Shown here: one piece after another, positions 12,919-20,759 of the stretch
How positions within the stretch are numbered: position 1 is the first letter of the stretch
How the letters are laid out: each line of letters begins with the position of its first letter
Virus record (IMG/VR): IMGVR_UViG_3300027976_000197
Location: 1 to 25,444 of that record
Length of the DNA: 25,444 nucleotides
Strand: one strand, 5' to 3'
Origin: a virus
Translations under genes and position numbers: made by a program
Notes under the pieces: generated by a model
What the model was told of the DNA's origin: nothing
The model's input: only the letters and a program-made list of their open reading frames with translations
Database searches by the model: none

Positions 12919-15219
12919 ATGCCGTTTCAAGTTAGTCCTGGAATTAATACAAGTGAAATTGATCTTACAACATCAGTACCAGCGGTTGCTACAACCGAAG
13001 CTGGCATAGGTGGTGTATTTAACTGGGGTCCAGTTGGCAAGATTACTTCAATTAATTCAGAAAATTCATTAGTTGCTAGATATGGCAAACCAACCAACGA
13101 AAATTACGAAACATTCTTTAGTGCTGCGAACTTCTTAGCATATTCGAGTAGTTTGTATGTTAGTCGTGCTGCTGTAACAACTGGTGATGATGTTACAGTT
13201 TCAGTAGATCTTGGTGGTAATACCACAATATTAATTGATGCTATTAGCACTGGTATCGCGAATGCTCAAAGTGTTTATGGTGCTGGTATCGTAGACGGAA
13301 CTACAGTTTCTGGTCTTACATCTAATGCTACACATACAACTATAACCCTGAGTGCTAATGCAACTCTTGGTAATTCTTCGGTGTCAAGTACACAGAGCGT
13401 TAATTTCTTTGATACAAATCTTTCTTTCAATGCCGTAGCAAATTCTACAATTGCAGTTGACAGAAAAGACTATATTGTTAAAAATCTTGATGATTTTGAA
13501 AATGTTACTATACCATCTGGCGTAGAATATGTAACTAAATATCCAGGCAATCTTGGTAATTCACTTAAGATTTCTGTATGTGATACGGTTGATCAGTATA
13601 GTTCAGTTGTAAATCCATTTGCATTAGTGGGATATACAAACACTTCAATAATTCCAGGCTCATCTGGTATCGATATTGCCGTTAATTCTACTACTGCTAA
13701 CGTTTACATTTCAAACTCTGCAACACTGGCCTTCGCTACTACATACACTGCTGCTGGTGCATTAAAAAATTCATTTATTGTTGGTGATTATATCGAAGTT
13801 GGTAATACCACTATCGGTAAACAAACACTTAAAATTAAAACTGTTGGTGCTCTACAAAATACCAATCCATTGTCACCAACAGGTACATCGTATTTTAATC
13901 TGGAAGTTGAAACACCATTCAGTAAATCTACCAATTGGACAGATACTAGTGTTACACGTAAGTGGGAATATTACAACTTAGTTGATAGTGCACCAGGAAT
14001 ATCAGAAACTGTATCTGATCTTAATATTTCGGTAGTAGATCAAATAAGTGCTGTTGTTGTTGACGAAGATGGTAAGTTTTCTGGTTCTAGTGGAACCGTT
14101 CTTGAAGTATTCCAAAATCTTTCAAGAGCTACTGATTCTAGAAATTCAGACGGTACTTCAAATTATTATAAAACTGTAATAAATGACAATTCTAAATATG
14201 TTTGGGTTGCAAACGCAACTGCAGATGCACCTGTTGCTGTAGCAACGGCCATTGCAAATTCTACAAGAGCTGCACCATATACAAAATCATTTGGTGGTGG
14301 TACTAATGGGGTTTCAGAAGGTAGTACTTCAATGGCAGCATTAGCCAATGCATATGATCTCTTTGCAGATTCAAAAAGCGTTGATGTATCGCTTCTAATT
14401 ACAGGTAAATCTATTAATGGTGCACAATTAGCCAACTATATAATAGATAATGTTGCAGAGGTTCGCAAGGATTGTGTTGTATTTGTATCACCAGAAAGAG
14501 ACGATGTCGTTGGAACTGGAGTTGAGGGTCAACAGGCTGATAATTCAATTGCATTTAGAAACACTATGAGATCATCATCTTATGCATTCCTTGACAGTGG
14601 ATATAAGAAACAATACGACAAATATAATGACGTATTTAGATTCATTCCATTAAACGGTGATATTGCCGGTCTTGCTGCAAGAACCGATGATGTTAGAGAT
14701 GCGTGGTTTTCGCCAGCTGGATTTAGCAGAGGACAAATCAAGAATATATTTAGTCTTGCATGGAATCCTAATCAGGTTGAGAGAGATAATCTCTATAGAG
14801 CTGATGTTAATCCAGTAGTATCATTCCAAGGACAGGGTACTATTCTATATGGAGATAAAACTGCATTAGGTAAACCAAGTGCATTCGATAGAATCAACGT
14901 TCGTAGATTGTTTATTGTTCTTGAAAAGGCAATTGCAAATGCATCACAATCAACATTGTTTGAATTCAACGACGAATTTACAAGAGCTCAGTTTAAGAAC
15001 TTGGTTGAACCATTCTTAAGAGATGTTCAAGGTCGTCGTGGCATTTATGATTTCAGAGTAGTCTGTGACGAAACAAACAATACAGAAGAAGTTATTGATA
15101 CTAATAGATTTGTTGGTGATATCTATATCAAACCAGCAAGATCTATCAACTTCATCCAACTTAATTTTGTATCGGTTAGAAGTGGTGTAGAATTTACAGA
15201 AATCGTAGGTCGTTTCTAA
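12919..15219 (+). CDS. gp18: Tail sheath protein gp18
   Basis: This 766-residue contractile sheath protein is longer than T4 gp18 (659). The N-terminus ('FQVSPGINTSEIDLTTSVPA', 'GGVFNWGPVGKI') and C-terminus ('VRRLFIVLEKAI', 'FVGDIYIKPARSINFIQLNF') are strongly sheath-like; these parts form the conserved core and the extended arms that link subunits. The middle (about residues 90-200, containing 'SNATHTTITLSANATLG') is a low-complexity, Thr/Asn/Ser-rich beta insertion exposed in other sheaths and typical of marine phages. GGGAGA lies about 6 bases before the ATG, and a TATAAATA promoter precedes it, fitting very high late expression. It is followed directly by the tube gene with its own promoter. 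Confidence 0.93.
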   Translation: MPFQVSPGINTSEIDLTTSVPAVATTEAGIGGVFNWGPVGKITSINSENSLVARYGKPTNENYETFFSAANFLAYSSSLYVSRAAVTTGDDVTVSVDLGGNTTILIDAISTGIANAQSVYGAGIVDGTTVSGLTSNATHTTITLSANATLGNSSVSSTQSVNFFDTNLSFNAVANSTIAVDRKDYIVKNLDDFENVTIPSGVEYVTKYPGNLGNSLKISVCDTVDQYSSVVNPFALVGYTNTSIIPGSSGIDIAVNSTTANVYISNSATLAFATTYTAAGALKNSFIVGDYIEVGNTTIGKQTLKIKTVGALQNTNPLSPTGTSYFNLEVETPFSKSTNWTDTSVTRKWEYYNLVDSAPGISETVSDLNISVVDQISAVVVDEDGKFSGSSGTVLEVFQNLSRATDSRNSDGTSNYYKTVINDNSKYVWVANATADAPVAVATAIANSTRAAPYTKSFGGGTNGVSEGSTSMAALANAYDLFADSKSVDVSLLITGKSINGAQLANYIIDNVAEVRKDCVVFVSPERDDVVGTGVEGQQADNSIAFRNTMRSSSYAFLDSGYKKQYDKYNDVFRFIPLNGDIAGLAARTDDVRDAWFSPAGFSRGQIKNIFSLAWNPNQVERDNLYRADVNPVVSFQGQGTILYGDKTALGKPSAFDRINVRRLFIVLEKAIANASQSTLFEFNDEFTRAQFKNLVEPFLRDVQGRRGIYDFRVVCDETNNTEEVIDTNRFVGDIYIKPARSINFIQLNFVSVRSGVEFTEIVGRF

Positions 15220-15222
15220 ACA

Positions 15223-15230
15223 TATAAATA
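15223..15230 (+). promoter_or_regulatory. T4-type late promoter octamer upstream of gene 19
   Basis: An exact TATAAATA starts 3 bases after the gp18 stop and lies 34 bases before gp19. AGGAGAG follows as the ribosome binding site. Confidence 0.75.
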
Positions 15231-15264
15231 AATTTAAGAATTAAATAAGTAGGAGAGTCATAAT

Positions 15265-15801
15265 ATGGCATTTAATATTAACGACATCAGAAGTCAATTA
15301 ACATATGATGGCGCTAGACAGAATCTATTCCAGGTTCAAATTACCAATAGAGGTAATTCTGTTGCAGATTTAAAAGTGCCATTTATGGTACAGGCAGCGT
15401 CTTTGCCTGCTTCTAATCTTGGAACTATACAGGTACCATATTTCGGAAGAATGATGAAGTTGGCTGGTGATAGAACATACGATCCATGGGTTGTAACTAT
15501 CATCAACGATGAAGACTTTCTTGTAAGAAATGCTATGGAGGAGTGGTCTAATAAAATTAATCGTTTCGAAGGAAACATTAGAGATATTAGAAACTATAAG
15601 TCGCAGGCTCAAGTAATTCAATATGCTAAAGATGGAAAAGTCTTAAGAGTATATGAGTTTAATGGTCTCTTTCCATCAGTAATTTCACCAATCGATCTTG
15701 GATGGGACTTGAATGATTCTTATGAATTATTCCAAGTAGAATTCCAATATGATAATTGGGAAGTTAAAGGCGGAACGACTGGTAACGCCGGCGGAAAATA
15801 A
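15265..15801 (+). CDS. gp19: Tail tube protein gp19
   Basis: This 178-residue protein is slightly longer than T4 gp19 (163) and lies directly after the sheath gene. 'NLFQVQITNRG', 'PFMVQAASLPASNLGTIQVPYFGR', 'DPWVVTIIND' and 'DLGWDLNDSYELFQVEFQYDNW' are characteristic of the T4-type tube family, whose hexamer rings stack to form the channel for DNA. The last 10 residues are Gly/Thr/Asn-rich. It has its own late promoter and the strong ribosome binding site AGGAG, consistent with the need for many copies. A hairpin follows the stop immediately. Confidence 0.93.
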   Translation: MAFNINDIRSQLTYDGARQNLFQVQITNRGNSVADLKVPFMVQAASLPASNLGTIQVPYFGRMMKLAGDRTYDPWVVTIINDEDFLVRNAMEEWSNKINRFEGNIRDIRNYKSQAQVIQYAKDGKVLRVYEFNGLFPSVISPIDLGWDLNDSYELFQVEFQYDNWEVKGGTTGNAGGK

Positions 15802-15802
15802 T

Positions 15803-15824
15803 GAGAGGGATTAATTTCCCTTTC
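15803..15824 (+). terminator. Hairpin after gp19
   Basis: GAGAGGGA (15803-15810) pairs with TCCCTTTC (15817-15824), with one G-T wobble, around the loop TTAATT. It starts one base after the gp19 stop. Only ATTTAATTT follows, not a clean T-run, so it may be a weak terminator or an mRNA-stabilising hairpin. Confidence 0.5.
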
Positions 15825-15881
15825 ATTTAATTTAATGAATTATAATGTACAACATCGTAATGTTAGAAATTTGGGAGAAAG

Positions 15882-17432
15882 ATAATCAACTTTTTTGGTT
15901 TTGAAATTAAAAGAAAAGAAGAAGAACCTCTATCGTTTGCCACTCCGCAAACTGATGATGGGGCAGTTGTTGTTTCAGAAGGTGGAATCTATGGCACATA
16001 TGTTGACATGGAAGGAAGCATTAAGTCTGAAGCAGAGCTTATAACAAAATATAGAGATATGGCAAGTCATACAGAAGTTGATATTGCCATAGATCACATT
16101 GTGAATGACGTGATTGTTCAAGAACCTGAAACTAAGAGTGTTTCCATCTTCTTAGATGAAATAGAATATTCTGAAAGCATTAAAAAGAAAATGTCGGAAG
16201 AGTTTGAAGAGATTTTGCGTCTGCTTCAATTTAATGAATTATCTTATGACACATTCAGAAGATGGTACATCGATGGTAGATTATATTATCACTGTATTGT
16301 AGATGAATCTAATCCACTAAACGGTATTACAGAACTTCGTTACGTAGACCCAAGAAAAATAAGAAAAATTCGTTCATATGAAGATAAGCGTTCTTCAGCT
16401 GGTGTATCATTCAAGAGAACTAAGAGTGAATACTACATTTACAACGAAAAGGGTTTTGCAAAAACGAGCGGCAACCAAGCAGTCCCGTCGAATAACTCAG
16501 CAACTGGTTTAAAGCTTGCTAAAGATTCTATTATTCATTGCACATCCGGTCTTACAAGCAACAATGGTGATTTAGTATTAGGTCATCTACACCAAGCGAT
16601 TAAGCCACTTAATCAGCTCAAAAGTTTAGAAGATTCTCTAGTTATCTATAGAATTTCTAGAGCACCAGAAAGAAGAGTGTTCTATATTGATGTTGGTAAT
16701 CTACCAAAATTAAAAGCTGAACAATATGTTCGTGACTTAATGACTAAGTTTAAAAATAAAATCGTATACGATCAAGAAACTGGTCAAATTCGTGATACTC
16801 GTAAATTTATGACTATGTTAGAAGACTTTTGGTTGCCTAGAAGAGAAGGTGGTAAGGGTACTGAAATTACAACACTTCCTGGTGGTGAAAATCTTGGTCA
16901 GATAGATGATATTCTATATTTCCAAAAACTTCTTTACAAATCACTTAAAGTTCCAACGTCTAGATTAGATTCAGATGTTAATTTTAATCTTGGTAGATCA
17001 AGCGAAATAAGTAGAGATGAAGTTAACTTTGGTAAATTTATTCAGAGACTTAGAAACAAGTTTTCAGTACTATTCTTAAGAATACTTGAAAGACAGCTTA
17101 TTCTTAAGAACATTATTACTCCAGAAGACTGGGATTCTATTAAAGATAATATATCTTTTAGATATGCTCAAGATAACTACTATGCTGAACTAAAAGAACA
17201 AGAAGTATTACGTGAACGTATAACATTGCTTAGAGATATAGATGATTATGCTGGCAAGTATTACTCACACATTTGGATCAGAAAACAAGTTCTTAGACAA
17301 GCTGAAGATGAAATCGATAAAATCGATGAACAGATTGAAGAAGAAAGAAATGATCCGCAATATAATCCGCCAATTATGCCAGGTGAAGAGCCAGATGGTG
17401 GAGGCGATCCGCCACAGGGCCCGCCTCAGTAA
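15882..17432 (+). CDS. gp20: Portal protein gp20 (apparent non-AUG start)
   Basis: This is the portal vertex protein, 12 copies at the DNA entry point. From codon 15882 it is 516 residues (T4: 524). The first ATG in frame is 16008, but the frame is open back to 15867, and the upstream 42 codons ('INFFGFEIKRKEEEP', 'EGGIYGTYVD') look like a genuine gp20 N-terminus. GGGAG at 15873-15877 is placed for a start at ATA 15882 or ATC 15885; no ATG, GTG or TTG is available. Core family features are 'SEAELITKYRDMASHTEVD', 'LRYVDPRKIRKIR', 'YRISRAPERRVFYIDVGNLP' and 'LDSDVNFNLGRSSEISRDE'. The C-terminus is acidic, then Pro/Gly-rich. A +1 shift at the CTTTTTTGG run from an upstream ATG is an alternative. 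Confidence 0.88.
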   Translation: MINFFGFEIKRKEEEPLSFATPQTDDGAVVVSEGGIYGTYVDMEGSIKSEAELITKYRDMASHTEVDIAIDHIVNDVIVQEPETKSVSIFLDEIEYSESIKKKMSEEFEEILRLLQFNELSYDTFRRWYIDGRLYYHCIVDESNPLNGITELRYVDPRKIRKIRSYEDKRSSAGVSFKRTKSEYYIYNEKGFAKTSGNQAVPSNNSATGLKLAKDSIIHCTSGLTSNNGDLVLGHLHQAIKPLNQLKSLEDSLVIYRISRAPERRVFYIDVGNLPKLKAEQYVRDLMTKFKNKIVYDQETGQIRDTRKFMTMLEDFWLPRREGGKGTEITTLPGGENLGQIDDILYFQKLLYKSLKVPTSRLDSDVNFNLGRSSEISRDEVNFGKFIQRLRNKFSVLFLRILERQLILKNIITPEDWDSIKDNISFRYAQDNYYAELKEQEVLRERITLLRDIDDYAGKYYSHIWIRKQVLRQAEDEIDKIDEQIEEERNDPQYNPPIMPGEEPDGGGDPPQGPPQ

Positions 17433-17448
17433 TTGCAAACCAAAAGAT

Positions 17449-17456
17449 TATAAATA
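17449..17456 (+). promoter_or_regulatory. T4-type late promoter octamer upstream of gene 67
   Basis: An exact TATAAATA lies in the 46-base gap after gp20, 22 bases before the gp67 start, with AGAAGGA as ribosome binding site. It should drive the prohead core/protease genes. Confidence 0.75.
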
Positions 17457-17478
17457 TATTTAAAAGAAGGACATAACG

Positions 17479-17766
17479 ATGCCAACCACTAAAGATTTAC
17501 TTCAACTTGCTGTTTCAGGCGATGCTATTGGATTCACTAAAACATATGGTGAAATAATGGACGAAAAAATTGCTGATGCTGTTGAAGTTAGAAAGCTTGA
17601 AATCGCTGACAGTATTTATGGTTCTGAAGAAGTTGTCGAACAATTCGAAGATGAAGATTTGGACGAAAGTTTAGATCATGATCTCGATTTAGAAGATCTT
17701 GATATTGATATTGATGCCGAATTAGAAATCGACGAAGATCTAGAGGAACTAGAAGACAATGACTAA
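17479..17766 (+). CDS. gp67: Prohead core protein gp67
   Basis: This is a 95-residue protein with a basic/neutral helical N-terminus ('KDLLQLAVSGDAIGFTKTYGEIMDEKIADAVE') and an extremely acidic Asp/Glu tail. This two-part layout and the position between portal and protease are those of T4 gp67 (80 residues), a scaffold-core component that is largely destroyed by the gp21 protease during maturation. AGAAGGA and a late promoter lie upstream. Its end overlaps the next gene by 8 bases. Confidence 0.85.
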   Translation: MPTTKDLLQLAVSGDAIGFTKTYGEIMDEKIADAVEVRKLEIADSIYGSEEVVEQFEDEDLDESLDHDLDLEDLDIDIDAELEIDEDLEELEDND

Positions 17767-18544
17767 GTCCATTAAAGATTTTTTTGAAGTGTATAGTCCT
17801 AAGCCAAAGGGTGAAAAACGCTTTGTGGATAAACACGTTGTGATCAAACATAAAGATAAAAATGGTAATGGTGACGATGTATTTAAGGCTACTAATGTGA
17901 AAGGTGTCGAAAGATCACCGAATCATGGTTATAATCCTGGCGAAGATGAGAAAGTTTATGAAGGACTCGATGAAATCATCGTCGGAGTTAAAGCATATTT
18001 TGAAGAACTCGGTGAAGATATCTCTGACGATGACGCTAAAATATTTGCTGAAAACCTATACGACGATCTTATTACTGACCTTGCTGAAGCATGCTCTGGA
18101 ACCGAAGAAGCTTTAGATGAATTGTCTAAGGGGACTTTAGGAAATTATATTAAGGGTGCTTCGGATGAAGCAGTTGGTGATGCAAGTAGCGCTGGAAGTT
18201 GGCACAGGGCAAAAAAAGATACTAAAGTATTACAAAGACTTAAAGGTATTTCTAAAGCTACTGATAAACTTACCAAAGAAGATGTAATTAATAATTTCGT
18301 TACAGATAAAGTTAAAACTGCTGTATTAGAAACAATATCTAATGAAAACAAATTAAGAGCTAATCTTGAAGAGCATATTTCACAAACACACATCAACAAA
18401 ATTCTTGAATTGTTTTCTGAATTAAATGAAGACAACCAAATTCTTATGTTGAATCATTTAATAGATGAAGAATCTATCAATGATGTGTTAAACTTCATCA
18501 TAGAAAACAACGATACTGATGAGGATGTAACAAATGACGATTAA
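17759..18544 (+). CDS. Putative prohead core protein in the gp68 position
   Basis: This 261-residue charged protein sits between gp67 and the protease, where T4 has gp68 (141 residues). Residues 1-60 are basic ('KPKGEKRFVDKHVVIKHKDK'); the middle contains 'LSKGTLGNYIKGASDEAV' and 'RLKGISKATDKLT'. A similar motif pair (LSK.TLG.YI.KAS ... GI.KA..KL) occurs, from memory, in many phage head or internal proteins. The last 80 residues are helical and acidic. No enzymatic motif is seen. A core/scaffold role is inferred from place and composition; identity with gp68 is not shown. It overlaps gp67 by 8 bases and the next gene by 11. Confidence 0.55.
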   Translation: MTKSIKDFFEVYSPKPKGEKRFVDKHVVIKHKDKNGNGDDVFKATNVKGVERSPNHGYNPGEDEKVYEGLDEIIVGVKAYFEELGEDISDDDAKIFAENLYDDLITDLAEACSGTEEALDELSKGTLGNYIKGASDEAVGDASSAGSWHRAKKDTKVLQRLKGISKATDKLTKEDVINNFVTDKVKTAVLETISNENKLRANLEEHISQTHINKILELFSELNEDNQILMLNHLIDEESINDVLNFIIENNDTDEDVTNDD

Positions 18545-18929
18545 TATCACATCGAATAAAAAGAATCTTTCAGCTGCAGTTCATCTTAACGCAAATGCTA
18601 CTATCGTAGTAACTGGAAACAGCACTACTATTACAGCTAATAGTACTATTAGCTCTATAGCAATTTCTGATGAAAATCTTACCGGAGCAACTATTACACA
18701 AACATTTGCTGGTTGCGATGGAACTGGTCACATAAGAATAGAAAGAGGTGGCGAAGTTGTTGCCATATATGACTCCACTGGATGGTATGATTATGCCGGT
18801 TCTGGTATGTCTATGAATGTTAATAAGACCGCTAACGTTAACGTTACATTTGTTGGTTCTTCTAACTGTTATGTTTTCTTTGAATTACAAAAAGAAGGTA
18901 CATTTACTAGTGAATATCTAGTAGGTTAA
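18534..18929 (+). CDS. Small beta-rich putative virion protein
   Basis: This 131-residue protein is rich in Thr, Asn, Ser and Val with alternating hydrophobic strands ('ATIVVTGNSTTITANSTIS', 'GHIRIERGGEVVAIYDSTGWYDY', 'ANVNVTFVGSSNCYVFFELQKEG'). It has no signal peptide or membrane segment and only two Cys. I do not recognise a family. The fold looks like a small jelly-roll or Ig-like domain. Lying between core genes and the protease, it may decorate the capsid or be a minor head component (inference). It overlaps the upstream gene by 11 bases and ends 13 bases before the preferred gp21 start. Confidence 0.6.
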   Translation: MTINITSNKKNLSAAVHLNANATIVVTGNSTTITANSTISSIAISDENLTGATITQTFAGCDGTGHIRIERGGEVVAIYDSTGWYDYAGSGMSMNVNKTANVNVTFVGSSNCYVFFELQKEGTFTSEYLVG

Positions 18930-18942
18930 TGGGATGACGAAT

Positions 18943-19593
18943 ATGAAATTAATCACCGAAGTCAATCAAGACATTGAAATTGTCACAGAAGAATTGAATG
19001 AGGGCAAAGAGAAAAACCTTTATATTAAAGGCATATTTCTCCAGTCGGCCATTCAAAACAGAAACGGTCGAGTTTATCCAGAAGAAATAATGGACAACGA
19101 AGTCGGAAGATATATCAACGAAAGCATAGACAAGAAACGTGCTATGGGCGAGCTAGGTCATCCATCTGGTCCATCTATAAATTTAGATAAAGTTTCTCAT
19201 GTTATTACTGAACTAAAGAAGATCGGTACTAATTGGCATGGTGTTGCAAAAATCACCAATACACCAATGGGTGATATTGCTAGAGGATTAATAGAATCTG
19301 GTGTATCACTGGGAGTATCTTCAAGAGGTATGGGTTCAATTAAAGCCAATAGTAAAGGCATTAATGAGGTACAAAACGATTTTAAATTGGCTACAGCAGC
19401 AGACATTGTTGCAGATCCATCAGCACCTGACGCGTTTGTTAATGGTATTATGGAAGGTGTAGAATGGGTTTGGAAAAACAATGTTCTAGTCGCAGAGAAA
19501 ATAGAAGAAGAAATCGAACAGGCTGTGGCATCTAGAACACTAAATGAGAATGCTAAGCTTAAATTATTCAGAAAATACGTAAACAGTATTTAA
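18943..19593 (+). CDS. gp21: Prohead core protease gp21
   Basis: This is a 216-residue serine protease (T4: 212). The start at ATG 18943 ('MKLITEVNQDIEI') is chosen over 18934 because GGG at 18931-18933 sits at proper spacing for it and abuts the earlier ATG. Family landmarks are 'NLYIKGIFLQSAIQNRNGRVYP', the catalytic His in 'AMGELGHPSGPSI', the nucleophile Ser in 'SLGVSSRGMGSI', and 'DIVADPSAPDAFVNGIMEG'. In T4 it cleaves scaffold and capsid proteins after (L/I)xE before Ala or Gly and finally itself. It lies just before its substrates gp22 and gp23. Confidence 0.92.
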   Translation: MKLITEVNQDIEIVTEELNEGKEKNLYIKGIFLQSAIQNRNGRVYPEEIMDNEVGRYINESIDKKRAMGELGHPSGPSINLDKVSHVITELKKIGTNWHGVAKITNTPMGDIARGLIESGVSLGVSSRGMGSIKANSKGINEVQNDFKLATAADIVADPSAPDAFVNGIMEGVEWVWKNNVLVAEKIEEEIEQAVASRTLNENAKLKLFRKYVNSI

Positions 19594-19604
19594 AAAATTA
19601 GATT

Positions 19605-19614
19605 TTAATAAATA
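19605..19614 (+). promoter_or_regulatory. Late-promoter variant TTAATAAATA upstream of gene 22
   Basis: The decamer TTAATAAATA, which contains AATAAATA (7 of 8 matches to the T4 late octamer), lies 28 bases before gp22. AAGGAG is the ribosome binding site. The same decamer precedes gp23 and the gene at 22234. Confidence 0.65.
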
Positions 19615-19642
19615 AAATATAAATTACCCAAAGGAGTACAAA

Positions 19643-20704
19643 ATGGATCCAGTAGATAACACACTTCCTAATGAAGAAGCAGAAGACATTTCTTCAATAG
19701 AAGAAGGCACTGCTGCAGCAGAAACACTAAAGCCGGGCGGTGGGTCAGGTGCTTCAGAATCAAAAGCTAAGATGCTAGATACTTTTGTATCTTTGATGTC
19801 TCAGCTTGGTAAAGAAGATCTTTCAAAATTTATGAACGATGCTCTTGCACAAATTGGTAAAGAAGCAGACAAGGTTCCAGACGGAGCAGCTGCATCTAAT
19901 AAAAATAGTATTTCAGCAAAAGCTTCTGCAGCTAAAGCTGTTAAAGAAGATCTTGATGAATTCCTTGGTGAAGAAGAAGATTTCACTGAAGATTTTAAAG
20001 AAAAAGCATCTACACTCTTTGAAGCTGCTGTTAATACTAGAATCAATTTGGAAACAGTTCGTCTTGAAGAAGAATTTGCTGATAAAGAAATTGAATTAAG
20101 AGAGCAACTTGAAGCTGATCTGCAAGAAAACGCAAATACAATTTTTGAACAACTAACTGAAAAGTTAGACCAGTATCTAAACTATAATGTGGAAACATAT
20201 ATGGAAGAAAATACTGTTGAACTTGAATCACAACTTCGCAACGAAATTGCTGAAAACTTTATTTATGGATTACAAAATCTATTCGCTGAAAGTTTTATTA
20301 AAGTTCCAGAAGATAAGATTGATATCCTCGGTGAAATGAAAGCTGAAATCGCCGATCTTAAAGAAAAATTGAACGAAACAATTAATACTAAGATTGAACT
20401 TGAAAGAGTTGTCGAAGATAATAATAAAAAGAATATCGTTGATGCTATTTCAGCCGATCTAGTAGATACACAAAGAGAAAAAATGGCTTCACTTGCTGAA
20501 GGTCTAGAATATGCCGACAGTGACGGTTTCAAGAAAAAGCTTGAAATCATCAAAGAAAGTTATTTTGGTAAGAAAGCAACTTCAGCAAAAACCGGTATGA
20601 TCACTGAAGAAATCGACGGTGAAGTTGGTTCTACTGAAGAAGAAGTTAATACTACCCCAGAGATGCAGCGCTACCTAGCACAAGCTTCTAAGGGTGCAAA
20701 ATAA
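19643..20704 (+). CDS. gp22: Major prohead scaffold protein gp22
   Basis: This 353-residue protein is Glu/Lys/Ala-rich and almost entirely helical (T4 gp22: 269). It has an acidic, Gly/Ser-containing N-terminus, a central helical part ('ADKEIELREQLEADLQENA', 'FIYGLQNLFAESFIKVPEDKID') and a coiled coil ('EMKAEIADLKEKLNETINTKIELERVVEDN'). The FIYGL...VPE segment is a hallmark of gp22 scaffolds. It forms the prohead core around which gp23 assembles and is then degraded by gp21; 'IEEG' near residue 20 fits the protease consensus. AAGGAG lies upstream. It lies between the protease and the major capsid gene, each with its own promoter element. Confidence 0.92.
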   Translation: MDPVDNTLPNEEAEDISSIEEGTAAAETLKPGGGSGASESKAKMLDTFVSLMSQLGKEDLSKFMNDALAQIGKEADKVPDGAAASNKNSISAKASAAKAVKEDLDEFLGEEEDFTEDFKEKASTLFEAAVNTRINLETVRLEEEFADKEIELREQLEADLQENANTIFEQLTEKLDQYLNYNVETYMEENTVELESQLRNEIAENFIYGLQNLFAESFIKVPEDKIDILGEMKAEIADLKEKLNETINTKIELERVVEDNNKKNIVDAISADLVDTQREKMASLAEGLEYADSDGFKKKLEIIKESYFGKKATSAKTGMITEEIDGEVGSTEEEVNTTPEMQRYLAQASKGAK

Positions 20705-20708
20705 TAAT

Positions 20709-20718
20709 TTAATAAATA
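20709..20718 (+). promoter_or_regulatory. Late-promoter variant TTAATAAATA upstream of gene 23
   Basis: The decamer starts 5 bases after the gp22 stop and lies 41 bases before gp23. A strong AAGGAGAAG ribosome binding site follows. Confidence 0.65.
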
Positions 20719-20759
20719 ATTAAAACCAGCTAAAATGGTTAATTAAGGAGAAGTAATAA

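Noticed and set aside
19839-20099. Overlapping Leu/Lys-rich frame inside the scaffold gene
   Set aside because: It is an out-of-frame reading of helix-coding gp22 sequence; no ribosome binding site and low complexity. Other minus-strand frames over gp22, gp23 and gp18 were rejected for the same reason.
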